DNA of 64,000 nt from assembly GCA_902729315.2 (NCBI GenBank), contig LR746274.1, positions 4,615,037 to 4,679,036 of the forward strand, in the 5' to 3' direction. The position numbers were made by a program, and so were the translations under genes. Shown one piece after another: positions 10,601 to 22,291 of the stretch. The stretch's first letter is position 1. The number at the start of each line of letters is the position of its first letter. This DNA is from Spirodela intermedia (taxonomy: Eukaryota; Streptophyta; Magnoliopsida; Alismatales; Araceae). A model generated the notes under the pieces. That model had not been told where the DNA came from. It worked only from the letters and a program-made list of their open reading frames with translations, and made no database searches.

Positions 10601-13600
10601 TTTTAACACTTTATGATTAGTACAGAATTTTCAAACGTGAAAATATCACATTGTCAAACGTGATTTGTGTTGAAAAGTTTTAGGGACAGATTTGAAATTG
10701 CATGTGATAAAGTATATATCACATTGTCATTTCTTGTAGGTAAACTATTACTTTTAGAATTTTGTGATAGAAGAAATTTGCAATTTCAGCATGAAGTTTG
10801 AGAGACCAATCTCCAGGATTTGATGCGCTGATGATTTACATTTAGAGATGTACCTCTGAGGTGTAAAAGTTAGAAGGCTATGAACCAAAGAGTTATGACG
10901 ACTGGTTCTAATCCGATTGCTGTAGAATGGAGTATCTTCACCCTAGGATTGTACTCGTAGCTCTTTACTTGAGCATAAAATGAGCGTGATGAATATTTTA
11001 GTTCTTTTAAGACTTCCCGTTTGAGAATTTTTATTTTTCTTCTTGCTGCCCTATTTTCGTTGTATTTTTCTTGAAAATTCTATTCTGTGCCTTAGAGTTC
11101 ATGCTCCTAATGTTTTCACAGGTGGCTGAAAAAATTCGGAAAGATGAACGAGTATGTATTATGGAGAGAATTAATTTAAGATATCTTCCAGGGCTCCCGC
11201 AGAAAGTGGATTTGGTGACTCTAGACTTGTCTTTTATTTCTATACTTACGGTAAAGTTTTAATACAGAAGAAAATATACCGATTTATTGTGGAATGTTGC
11301 ATTCTAGTTGCATATGTTCTCAAACCTGAATTTGACTCCACTTACTTTAAATACATATATTTCTATCAACGTTATACTACATATAATGGTTGGTACATAC
11401 CTTGGTATTTGTCTTGCTCGGGTTACATGAGTTAGGATGCCATTATGTAGTTAGTTCTCAACTCATACGTCTTAATTAAGTGATATTGGAAGAGTCTCCA
11501 AATGAAGGGCCTCGATTTTTTTTAATTTTTCTGTTGCAAGCATTCAGTCGATTACTTGGGTGAACAATAAAATCACTTAACTTTTCGCAATAATAATTCA
11601 AAACTTGAATTATGAAGAGAAATAATAATATCTGCTGAGGAATCGGATCTTAGGAAAACATTTACCACAGATGTACAGAAGTCGCACGGCCAAAGGAAAA
11701 TGATCAAAAGCTTGTCTCTTTTTCATTTTTGCAAATCATTGAAGGAAAATGAGACTACCTCAAAGGTCTCCACCTAAAGAGACAAACCAAAGCCAGCGAT
11801 CACTAAATGAACCCCCAATACACATGACTGTATGTTTTAATTCAATCTTTATTAATGCTTATGGTATTTTTCAATCCCTTTGGTCTGACGCAATCACAAA
11901 TGGATGACGGTGGCGTCTAATAGATCAAGTGATTGGTTTTGTTAACCAGTGTTAGAGGACGTAAACCAAACTTGATTTCCCCTCAGAAAGTTTCATTAAT
12001 CGCGTGGGTATGAAAACAGGGATTTGGTTTCTTCAATCAGAACAGAGCATTGGCGATAAGTGGGGGTTCGTTGAAGAAAAGAATGAAGTAAAAAAATGTT
12101 GTGAACATTAACCGCCATGGTATATTGGAATCAGGTGCTCTTTCTCCAGGACATCTTTTTTTCAATCATATGATGAAGAATATCTTCATCCCTGTGGAAT
12201 CAGGCTGCAAGAAGTTGGTAACATGGTCGACTTTGAAATATGTTCTCCTCTCTAAACATGTGAGTCAGAATAGGATGCAGTTTATTTCATGTTTCATCTT
12301 GGTTGGGTAATTGGTTACCTCTAGCATGCAAGGGAAGAAGAAACGAATCTCTTCTTTTTAAGGTCCTAGGTCTTTGAGGGACTCCCTGATGATTCCTATT
12401 TAATGAAGTATTGGAAAAAAAAAATCTCGGATAAATGATAAATGTTGATCCATAGATAAAGAAGACTATTATTTCACTGTCATCAGCCTGGAAGTAGATT
12501 ATAAAAATGTGGATATGATCGATTGGTGTATTAGTGTCTGAACATATGATTACATAGGATCGATGTATGACAGTGGGCACTCTGTCCCAATTCCCTCTGT
12601 AAAATGCTGACTAATTTGTTCAACATTTCGTCTTTCCATGAACATATGTCCTGTGTAACATTAGGATGGGAGAAGTTTCGGCTAATTTGTTTATCAGTCT
12701 CAAAGGGAACCTTAATTATCCAGGACTTGGTTGCTTCTCAAGGATCATAAACGAAGAGCATCTCTCAACCCTAGACAGACATTGAGTAGGTTAAACAGAG
12801 ATAGGATCAGTTGTCGTTGTAGTCTCTTGTCGAATTTCTGGTCATGCGTAGGTGAAAAGTTCTATGGATAGAGCTTTTCAGGTGTAACTTGGGAGCTCAA
12901 GATTGAAGGTAGTTTTTCTTGACACTCAATGGCAGTAGAAGCTTGCATCCTTGTGGAGTTTCTGATGTGGAATCATCAGCTTCATCGGATAAAGAATATC
13001 CCTGGCTTTATTTTCTAAGACTGTGTCCTGATTACTTGACATAGTGACGGAGATGACGGATCAGAAGCATTCTTCTAGCTGCCATGTGTTGGCCATTTGG
13101 TGGTATTTTGGGATTTTCCAAGGAACTTTGTGGGGGCTTCTCTGTCATCGGGGATGTTGCTTCTTTGCTTTGCATTTATGTGTCTATGCCATAGTTGCTT
13201 GGATATTGAGACAATATCCGTTTGGCGCCGTAGATGTTCTCAAGTGCTTATCATCTGTAAAATATGACCCTCTACAAGTCTTTCATTAAATTTTGCATCT
13301 TTTTTGTTTTCTCTTTGAACCATAGTTGTCCACACTGAGTCTGCCTCATAACGGATTGTCTGCTCCAGAAATAGGCTTTGTCTGTTCATTATTTTTTGAA
13401 TCCCTGGCCCATTTACTGTTCACTGCTTGAAAAGAGTCTCAGTTATTCTGCAATTCTCCTCCACTTCCATGCCTTCTTGTTCACAGTTTTTTTTTTTTCC
13501 TTCGATGGTTTCTTCCGCTAACTCAGGTGATGCCTGCTGTGGTTACGGTCATGAAGGAAAACTCTACCCTGGTTACGCTGGTTAAGCCTCAGTTTGAGGC

Positions 13601-14970
13601 ACGGAGATCTCAGGTTAAGCCTCTTCGTGTTACTTTGGTGCATACATGGTAGAGTTGCATATATTATTACTGGGTAGTCGTAATGTGGGCTCTCTTCTTT
13701 TCACTGTATAATCCTCGAATTTGTGCCAAACATCAATTATCATTCTCATTCAAAATCCATTCTCAGTTGACTTGGGCTCACCACAGATCTCCTAAGATGA
13801 GATGTGGCAGGAATCAGCAGTTGTTCTTGCTGACTGTCATGGCAAAAGGTTAGATCATTGCGTCCCAACCACTGACAAAGATTAGTTTTCAGGGAGTGCT
13901 TGATTCCAGGGTCTTAAATGATAGTAGTTATAGAGGTTACCAATTTAGTGTGGGTTGGGCACAATTGCAAATGAAACTGAGCTATATGAGTCTACGTAAA
14001 AACCCATGGAGGTAATAATTTATCCCTCTTGGATAAATTTAACAATGCCAATAACCGAAAAGCAATAAAGTAATCCAAGGACTACGCATATATATATATC
14101 TAAAACTTTGGCCCTGTACCATCAAATCTTTCCAAGGTTAGTAGTAATCGATTCTTCAGGGTGAGAGGGTTCTTCCCACCAAGTCTCCCACTATTTCATC
14201 TTTCTAAGCGCCAGTCTCTGCCTGCCATGCCCACATAATCTGTCAGATTTCATAATATGTTCTCATGTTTCTGTGCCTCAGATTTAATTACATTCGGAGA
14301 AAGCTAACATTTATCTCATATAAAAGCAACTCTAATTCTTCTTTATAGCGTTGACTTTTTATTTTTCTTCCAGGTGGGTGGAGGCGGAGTTGTTAGGGAT
14401 CCTCAAGTTCATCAGGAAGTATGGATATTTTTTTTTCCTTTTATGGACGTACACTAAATTATAGAAATGGCACACACAGCACCTTGTAAAACCTTCTATA
14501 GGGTTATTTTGGAGTATCTCTCAAGTGAAAGTATCCCCACTACTTTATAATTTATTTATTTATATTTGAATAATTTATTTTTTAATATATAATGTGTTCT
14601 CAAATCTGCTCTCAACTTTCTTGCTTTCTTTAGGCTCACTATTTACATAAGTATACATAACCGGATTCGTTTCTTTGCGCACATATGGTGTCCAACAATA
14701 GAAAAAAATTCTCGCATCATATCCTTCTACACAAGCTCCCGGTGACCAATCCTAGGTTCATTTTCACAAGGGGAATGGATTTTCTCTTCTCCATGCCTTT
14801 CTGAGCTGCCGATATCTGGTTGCTATGTACAGGTCCTTGCAAGGATAACGAAGGGAGTGGAGGCCCTGGGCTTCTGCAGCGAAGGGTGGATAGAGTCTCC
14901 CCTCAAGGGTGCAGAGGGGAATACCGAGTTCCTGGTCTGTTTCCGACGAACACCGGAGAAGTCACCATGA
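7263..14970 (+). CDS. TlyA/hemolysin A-type RNA methyltransferase, nine exons
   Basis: Coding exons: 7263-7344, 7673-7757, 8087-8166, 8525-8627, 8745-8901, 11122-11250, 13527-13613, 14374-14418, 14833-14970. All join in phase and give 301 residues. After a short N-terminal leader rich in Arg/Ser (a possible organelle targeting signal) comes an S4 RNA-binding domain ([10 protein letters not shown] to about KSTVEIKAE) and then an FtsJ-like Rossmann methyltransferase with the SAM-binding loop [15 protein letters not shown], the segment [12 protein letters not shown] and the conserved [10 protein letters not shown]. Bacterial TlyA 2'-O-methylates rRNA riboses. The plant copy resembles Arabidopsis At3g25470 (recalled) and probably modifies organellar rRNA, but that target is inference. 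Introns 5 and 6 exceed 2 kb each and hold nothing recognised. Exon 1 has two possible in-phase donors, 7345 and 7351. The gene ends tail to tail with an ATG10 pseudogene. Confidence 0.9.
7635..7670 (+). repeat. (CT)18 microsatellite forming an intron polypyrimidine tract
   Basis: Eighteen CT units run directly into the AG acceptor (7671-7672) of exon 2 of the methyltransferase gene, so the simple repeat itself is the polypyrimidine tract of intron 1. Confidence 0.9.
8902..11121 (+). other. Intron 5 of the methyltransferase gene, nothing recognised
   Basis: A 2.2-kb AT-rich intron with standard borders (CAG/GTATTG donor, TTTTCACAG acceptor). I saw no exon, RNA gene or readable transposon protein in it. 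Confidence 0.6.
11251..13526 (+). other. Intron 6 of the methyltransferase gene, unclassified insertion likely
   Basis: A 2.3-kb intron between ACG/GTAAAG and AACTCAG. The middle part (about 11.8-13.3 kb) is less AT-rich than the flanks and looks like inserted repeat DNA, but no transposon domain could be read on either strand. Confidence 0.4.
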
Positions 14971-15049
14971 GCGGTGGCTGGAGCTCATCACCTCACCTCA
15001 CCTGCTGTTGCTCGGTAGGAATTCTCTACCATGCAATCGTCGTTGGATC

Positions 15050-15433
15050 ATCATGTTGTTCTACCTTGGGACAGACCAACAACACCCACTTTGTATGCCT
15101 TGAAGTCACTCACTGGGTATGTATGTGGCAGCCACTGCCACAAGAACAGGTCAGAGGGTGAACAGTGCTGCTGAACTGGTTGACCCTCTGAAAGGGAAGC
15201 TTCATCCAGTACCTTGTTCCACATGGATGCAGCATATTCCATCACCATGAAAAGGATGCTCATGGTACATGGAGATGTCGTGGCCTGTGTTACTCATGAG
15301 TTCAGGTGGATGTTCCTACCCAGTGAGGAAGAGTAGGATTGACCTCCGTCCATCTTTCAAGAAATGTCCGAGCAGCTTGGCGGAAATCTGTTACTGAAAG
15401 AGTTCCATCCCATTTATGTTGTCCAACCATCAT
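15050..15433 (-). pseudogene. ATG10: ATG10 (autophagy E2-like) pseudogene, internally deleted
   Basis: On the minus strand, ATG at 15430 (or 15433) opens MVGQHKWDGTLSVTDFRQAA and runs to residues ending LPHW at 15320. There a GTAGGA donor follows at the place where plant ATG10 should continue with a conserved W-V-P segment. About 70 nt further on, at roughly 15241-15060, is the C-terminal part with LHPCGTRYWMKLPF. This contains the HPC motif that carries the catalytic cysteine of ATG10. Remains of the preceding EHP(Y/F) segment sit in another frame. ATG10 is the E2-like enzyme that conjugates ATG12 to ATG5. The central region of about 100 residues is missing and the two parts are in different frames, so the copy cannot be functional. 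Retention of a splice donor suggests a DNA-level duplicate rather than a retrocopy. Start and C-terminal end are approximate. Confidence 0.8.
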
Positions 15434-15449
15434 CCAAATGCTGGATTCT

Positions 15450-17084
15450 GAGATTGATAATGGCTCAGTGCTCAAGTCATTAATTGCACCAATGAAATAA
15501 TGACACTAACTTAGGAACAAATTACATAGACAAATGATTCATAATGATAGACACTCACATCAAGATTGATTAAGTAAGATTTTGCTTGGGTGTTGTTTGG
15601 CCCAAGGATTTTATCTAATCAAAGAACAATTAGCCTTTGACTAACTACTAGGCAGTTAGGATGTGTTCAGGTCGATCCACAGGGAGTGAGGATTAGATGA
15701 CTTAGCAGCTACTGACTCTAGTGAATAAAGTGAAGAGATGAGACAGTATAAGAAGAATGAAGTTAAGCTTAGAAGGGAAGAATGAAGAGAAGGTTAAATA
15801 CAGGTTGGTTGGGTGGTTTTTAACAAAGTCCTATAGATTGATTCTACCCATTCTAATACTAACCTTGCTTAATCTTGTTATTAAGCATGAATTCAATCAA
15901 ATCAATGAAAAAATAACCTTATGCATGTATATTTTGCCAAGACCAAGCAGATTACTGCTTCAAGAAAGTATCTTAATAATTCAGAAGAAGGGCCAAAGTT
16001 TGAATCAGCAAGTACACTTTAAAATTTGATGCGGAACGGAACTTCAATGCTGTTTCATATAAGCCAACCTTAAATTGAGACATCAAAAGTTAGATTTTTT
16101 CGCCCCGAAATGAGTGATTTTGTTCATGAGAGTTGTCCAAGGTCAAGGACATGTGTAAAGACTTTGAAGGCGTAAGGTTGTCCTTGTCCTTTTAAATATT
16201 TGAAAACTTGATTTTCATTTTGTCAAAAGGCCAGTTAAGAGCACCGGATTTGTCGAAACTGTCATGGCCGCCAGGTCTCACTTATCAGTGAGACCCATTG
16301 TACAACTGAGAACCAAGATCGGCAACTTTCAATTGCCTTCTTCATCTGCTGATGCTACATATCGGTGTCTGCTTTCATCACACTTGATCTTGTATTCCCT
16401 TTGATTACCAACTCTGTTGGCGCCATGCGTCAGCTCCTAGCAGTTGTCACTTTTGATTAAAATCTCCATCACTGAAGTTTCAAATGCCCCTGAAAGTCAT
16501 CAAATAGATCCCGGAAGAAATTCCTAGAATTCTAATTAAACAAGCATCAGAAATTTCCGAATTTTTTTTTGTAAAATATTTCAAGTCCTAAAGAACTATC
16601 TGAAAGAATAAAATTACTATAAATCTGAGCAGATAACATGCTACATTGGTGCATTCAAAGCCTAAATAGATATGATAGGTTCATACATTTCTCTATGTTT
16701 TTTTTAACATATTCTGAAAGACCACCAGGAAGGAAGCTTGCTGCCACATCACGGATACCACTGATATTGTTTCAAGTCAAGTAATTGGTGGGTACAGTTC
16801 TCTGCAAGAGCTTGTTGTAAAAATCATAGGTGTGTTTGTTATCAGACTTCCTTCCATCAGGCTTTTGATTTGATTTCTGATATATAACCAGTAGTGTAGG
16901 TCAGCAAAGATGCACGCGCCGTTTCCTACAAACTTTATGAATTTGCAAGCACCAAGGTGCCGGCAGTGGCTGAAAGTCTCCCGAGGAAGATGAGGAAAAG
17001 CAACAGGAGGAGAGGGAGAGCCACTGCAGCCACAGCAAGGGTGGTTGTTCAGGTATACACTGCACCAGTGAGACAGGGGAGTGT
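15450..17084. other. Intergenic region with possible LTR remnant
   Basis: No gene was recognised. At about 15600-16100 the sequence contains CGATCCACAGGGAGTGAGG, which read on the minus strand resembles the segment with CCCTGTGGATC that I recall from LTR regions of plant Ty3/gypsy elements. No protein domain is present. The last few hundred bases before 17085 are the likely 3' UTR of SKIP35. Confidence 0.35.
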
Positions 17085-20000
17085 CTACTTTGGTGGAAAG
17101 GCCGAGCTCTGCCGACTGGGGAGCAGAAAGGGAGGAAGGTGACGCTCCAGAACCGCCAGCAGGTCCGTGCTGTTGGTTCCCTTGTCCGGTAGCTGGTTAG
17201 CAAGCCTTTGCACTGCCTCCACCAGCTGCCCTCTCAGCCGCTGCGAGAGCAGCCGCCCACCGGCACCTGCATCTGCGCACTCCCTGTACAGCGGCAAGTA
17301 TGCGATGGCAGTTCTCAAGGGCGAGGGAAGGTCCCACAGGCAAATCGGAGACCGACCCAGCACCAGAATCCTCATGAAATTTACATAGTGCTCCTGCCCG
17401 CAACGCAGCCCGGCGGAGAAGGCAGCCTCCGACCAGTGCTCCTGCAGGAAAGCCTTCAGCTCCGGAGCCACTGACTTGTCATCCGATCTGGCAATGCTGT
17501 CAGCAACGGCGTATGTGGCCTCCGAATCCCCAAGAAAATCTGACTGGAGGAGGAACGCGACGCCGTTGAGGGAGCCCCCGCTCCGCTCCCCAGCCGCCTT
17601 GAGGATCTCAATGCTCAGGGCCGCGAGCACGTGCTGGGGAACATGTGGGAGCAGAAAGGTGGCGATGTCAAGCTGGCTGCTTGAAGTCGCAGCTGTGAGC
17701 GCGAGGCAGAGCTCCATATCTCTGCAACCGCGGTCGACAAACCACTGCACAACCTGCATGCAGCCTCTCTCGGCAGCTCTCAATAGAGGGCCCAGGAAAG
17801 CAGCGGCATTGCCTTCCTCAACTAGGCACTCCATTGTGCTGATCTTACAGTAATGGGACGCAAAACCCAGGGCAAGGTCAACGTCCACGTCCAAGCTATT
17901 TCGTTGTGCAATCTGGAGAACAAAAAATGTGTGAGCAAACTAGAACAATGCCAACCATTCAGACTCCATCTACGGAATCAACTAAGCAAGTAGTTAAAAC
18001 CAGCATCTCTGCAACAACTGACAAAACAGCAATGAGATTGATAATGCACTTCTCCAAGCAATTTGACCTTATAGTCGACTATCTCGAGAAAGTCAACGTA
18101 ATCATAAGATAGTGAAAAGAGCTATTTCGTCTCCCAACACGGCCTTCTGAGAGGGATTCAGATTTTAACAAGGTATTTTGCCAAGATGTAGTCCAAAGAA
18201 ATCAAATTTATATCATGAACAGTTTCTTTCAAACTGTTCAAGCCTCCCTACCCCAACTGGAACCACGGGGGATAAACCTGCTGCTAAGACAACGATACAA
18301 ATAATCTTTTTCCTCTCGTACAGCCCCAGGTCAAATTTTTCCAATGTCAACATTTCCATTTTAAGCTATTCTTCTTAACTGGTATATTTCTATTAGCAGA
18401 AGACATAATTTTTTCTACCTTTCTGCCTTGTATTCACCAGACTGGTTTTCCGCGAAACGACTGCTTATACACAAAAGCAGAAGCAAAGGAGATTAAGGAT
18501 GTCCGACAGTGAAAACTTGGGCAAGAGGGAACTCAGAATGCATGTAGAATCATGGAGAAATTTCTATATGACAGTATCAAAGAGAGATTATACTGGCGGA
18601 AAGAAAGTAAATCTGAATGTTGAACAGCTTGAAAAGCTCCATTATGAAAATTTTGAGGCCACGAGATGTTCTTCACAGGAAATGGGCTGTGAAAAGGAAA
18701 ATATAAATATGGCATGGAAACCCGATTATTTTTGACCGAGTCTAGGAGATATTCACATAGGTTACTGCATATTCCAGCGTTTTTCCCATTCTATTCACTA
18801 GTTGGAGTGGAATCTGGAACCATGCATGTTAAGATGAGCTACGAGACGATTGAAAAGAAATTTCTGAAAACCCTAATATAAAAAATGATCGAATAATTGA
18901 AATGAACACCGGCAAACCACCTGTAACAAAATGCGAACAAGCTCCGTGCTCCCAAAGCGTGAGGCTTCAAGAAAGCATTGGTTAACGTTGTCTGCACCGC
19001 CCTCCACCAAAGTGCCCAGCAAGCCTTGTACCACAGTTGCTGATATTCCAGATGCCCAACCTGGATCAAATGAGCTTGAGAAGAGAGTGAGAGGGAAGCA
19101 TGCTGCATCAAAGGCCTCTGTGAAGTCCTTTCCAGTGAGCTGATTTCCAGCAAGATCCAGGAATATCTTAAATGCAGATAGCTGAAGTTGAACCTCGACT
19201 ATTGTGTTTTGATTCACTCCATCCCTACTCCCCTCACACCTAGAATGGGACCCAATGCATTTCAATGCCCATTCTGTGAACTTCTGGACTTTAGCACTGG
19301 CTTCTTCCTTCAACATCTTGTCTCCATTACATTCCTGAAGACGCTCATGCAACCTGGAAAATGATCAATGTCAGAATAGCAAAAACCAGCTAGACAAACC
19401 TGGCAGACTCACATGTACCAGATGAAAACCATCAATTTCCTTCACTTTAATCACTGAAGTCGCAGTTGAAGCAATCTTTATTTATTATTTGCAGAGTCAA
19501 AAAGAGGAAAGATGGAAGGATCTTATTTCAATATAATCTGTAAAATAACTGAGGTCAAGGTACTAAATTAAATATAAAATTTAAAACCTTTGGGCCATGA
19601 CAGAGACAGTATCTGGTAAGCTCATCGTCCTGCTCTGACATGTGGAAACACAAGAAGCAAGAAAAGATGTCCTGAGTATTGCCCGTGTAAAATCATGAGC
19701 ACCATTTGCAACAATCTTTTTGATCAGTCCAGTGATACCATTCAACTGTCGATGTGTGGTCAGAAACCATATTGAGTCCAAGGCAGTACAGAGTGCATCA
19801 TTAAGAGTCTGAGGATCTGCCAAAAGAACGAGGCTTTCAGCGAGTTCCCAGTCATGAGAGCTCACTGCTCCTTGAAATAGGCGCCCAAGCTCAATCCGGT
19901 CCTGCCTGCTGAGCTTTCTCTCCTCCCCATCTTTAAGCTTTTCCTTTTTGCGAACCTCAGGATTGTCTGAGAGGGCTGGTGAACATGACCCAAGTTTCTT

Positions 20001-20246
20001 GGAGCTGCAACTGCATTTTTCACGGATTTCACTGTCGTTTTTCAGAAGTGGTGCTTCCCTTGAGAATACCACTTCACTCGCCTCGCCTTTCTCCGGGTTT
20101 GTGGGCTTGTCACTATCTTCGTGGTTCTCTGAAGCACCGCATTCATCCATCTCCATCACATTACAGGAACGAGGGCCATCAGAAAGAATCCCCTTTGCCA
20201 AAACTGGACCGTCCTTCTGCCCAGCGACTACTCTCGCATCCTCCAT
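17085..20246 (-). CDS. SKIP35: SKIP35 ankyrin-repeat protein, three exons
   Basis: Minus-strand exons 20246-19588, 19353-18921 and 17912-17085 join in phase to 639 residues, close to or slightly longer than the family. Recognisable blocks in order: N-terminal acidic region with VVFSREAPLL, a Cys cluster (KCSCSSKKL), LGRLFQGAVSSHDWELAESL, SRTMSLPDTVSVMAQR at the exon 1/2 border, FTEAFDAACFPLTLFSSSFD, VNQCFLEASRFGSTELVRIL at the exon 2/3 border, and DVDLALGFASHYCKISTMEC with ankyrin-like helices to the C-terminus. SKIP35 was named as a partner of SKP1/ASK1, implying a role near SCF ubiquitin ligases, but it has no F-box that I can see and its biochemical function is unclear. Introns are 234 and 1008 nt. 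The 5' flank is purine-rich on the plus strand and may contain a leader intron. The gene is tandem to and same strand as the CLD1-type gene. Confidence 0.93.
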
Positions 20247-22291
20247 GTTGCAAGCTCAATCTACTGGCCTCTTGATCCAAAAGGTACAGCCGAACTCACG
20301 GACAGCTCCTTAATTCCATGAAAAGCAACAAAAAATGGAGATGTTGTCCAGGGATGAGAAGTGAAACCTCCTGATTGGGTATCCCAGATGCCCAAAACCT
20401 TGCTGGAGGAAACCCAGAACAAGTAAACACGAATGGAATAGAATCCACCTCGGGCGCAATTGAGCGTTACGGTTTTCGTACAGTCGACTGCACCACCTCT
20501 GTTATCGTCGATTTCCCCACTGAAAACCAGAGTCACACGCTACATCCCCAAAGGCGAAGCACAAACTGTTCTCCACAGGAAAGAGGACTCAGACAGACAT
20601 ATATAATAGGAGGCTTAAGAATAATCCTACGCCATCACAGCGCCCTCCCGGCTATCAGATACGCATGCACGGCCTGAACAAGTAAAAGATCCAACAACAT
20701 GAATCAGATTAAAGAACAGCACCGCGGCGCAACATCAAACAGAGAGAAAGAGGGCTCCAAAGACAGAAGAAAAAAGAGGATAGAAAAACGAAAATCCCAA
20801 CTCTAAAGCGGCAGAACAAAAGTAGAAGCGTAATGAAAATAAAATTAACAAATGAAATCCCATAATCCGGAAGGCGCAGAATAAACCAACAGCAGAAATG
20901 CTAATAATTAAGAGGGGTAGAAAAAAATTGAGTTCTAAATACGCGGAAATGATCGGAATAAGAAACCTAACAAAATAATCAGAAATGGCCGACCAAAAGT
21001 ACATGAACAAAGGGAAACCACAATCCGGAAGCTACAGAAGGGCCCGAGAAAAAAAAGAGGAGAAATAAAAACAGAAGTCAGGAAGCCGACACCCAAATAG
21101 CAAGAAACGGCCAGAATAGTAGACCAGCCAAGTGAGGAATCAATCAGGAAGTGGAGAGGACCAGGAAAGAGAGAGGAGAACAACAGACCAGGCTCAATCG
21201 GGAGACGGATACCAAGAGGCCGGGGGAGCTCCTCTTCCGGCGCTTCCCCAATATCCACCGCCTCTATCGCCGACACGGCCCACGGGGGAGAGCAGACGAG
21301 AAGCCGGAGAGCTTCTATTCTCCTTCTCTTCTAGGCACCCTGCAAGTTGCAGAAAAAGGGCACCGCAGGGAGAGGAGGGGAGCTGCTTTGGATCCTTCTA
21401 AACACGTACCCATATTATTAAATAATTCATATTTAACCTTTACGAAACATAAATTCTCGCTTCATCCTTGTCTCGGAAGGGACATCGGGAATCCGTCGAA
21501 GTGGTGGTATTATAGATCTGCCCTCACACAGAAACTCGCTCCCAGAAACCATTCCAGGCGTCATTCTTCCTCTTTCCACGCCAAAAGCAATTTTTGTCCG
21601 TAACAAGACACTTACGGCTTTATTACCGGGTATACCCAAAATGCCTCTCCCCTTTGACAATGCCCCCGGCGCAAATCGTTAGGGGCCGACGCGTGGCGAC
21701 GGACAACCCAAGATTCTCTGCGGGCCCCGCACCAATGATCGATTTTCCGCCGCCGCCGCCACTTGTTCCCGTTGAAAGCGCTCAAGGCTGGATCGCCAGG
21801 CCAAAAGAGTGTGGCCCGTATTCGTGCACGCATCCTTAAAAGGGCCCTCCGAAAAAGCGCCAGCACCCTCTTATAACAAGTATTTACGCAAGAACCCCTA
21901 TTCTCCCAGGGGGTGATTGCGATGGCCGTGGCTCACACTCGCAGAAGGAAATTCGCACACGAATAGCCAATGAATATAATAAAGTTCATTATAAGATGAA
22001 ACTATATGAATAGTATCTCATCAATGCATCAATAGCCCAACGAATACAACAATACTTCACGAAACGCAGCTTCTGAGATGAATGATTTGACATGAGAAAT
22101 ATGGATGCTCAGAAGTTTTATCTGATGAAATCATACGATTATGTGAATAATATGTATCAATATAAGGTATCGTGTGAGAATTGACTAAAACAATATGGTT
22201 ACCGGGCTTTGAGAATTAGCCCGGACCAGAGCTCTGGGATGATCTTGTCGCGTATGAAATATAAATGAATGGAAATAATATGATCGATTCC
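20247..22291. other. Intergenic: SKIP35 leader/promoter and CLD1-type gene 3' flank
   Basis: No exon was recognised. The stretch 20.7-21.2 kb is strongly purine-rich on the plus strand, that is a pyrimidine-rich leader in SKIP35 sense, and 21.2-21.9 kb is GC-rich, consistent with a promoter. From 21.9 to 22.29 kb the sequence is AT-rich 3' flank of the hydrolase gene. Hydrophobic open frames here come from the pyrimidine-rich strand. Confidence 0.5.

Noticed and set aside
20735-21276. Overlapping hydrophobic minus-strand open frames upstream of SKIP35
   Set aside because: They lie in a strand-biased pyrimidine-rich leader or promoter region. Long runs of Phe/Leu/Ser/Ile are what such bias produces, and no domain was recognised.
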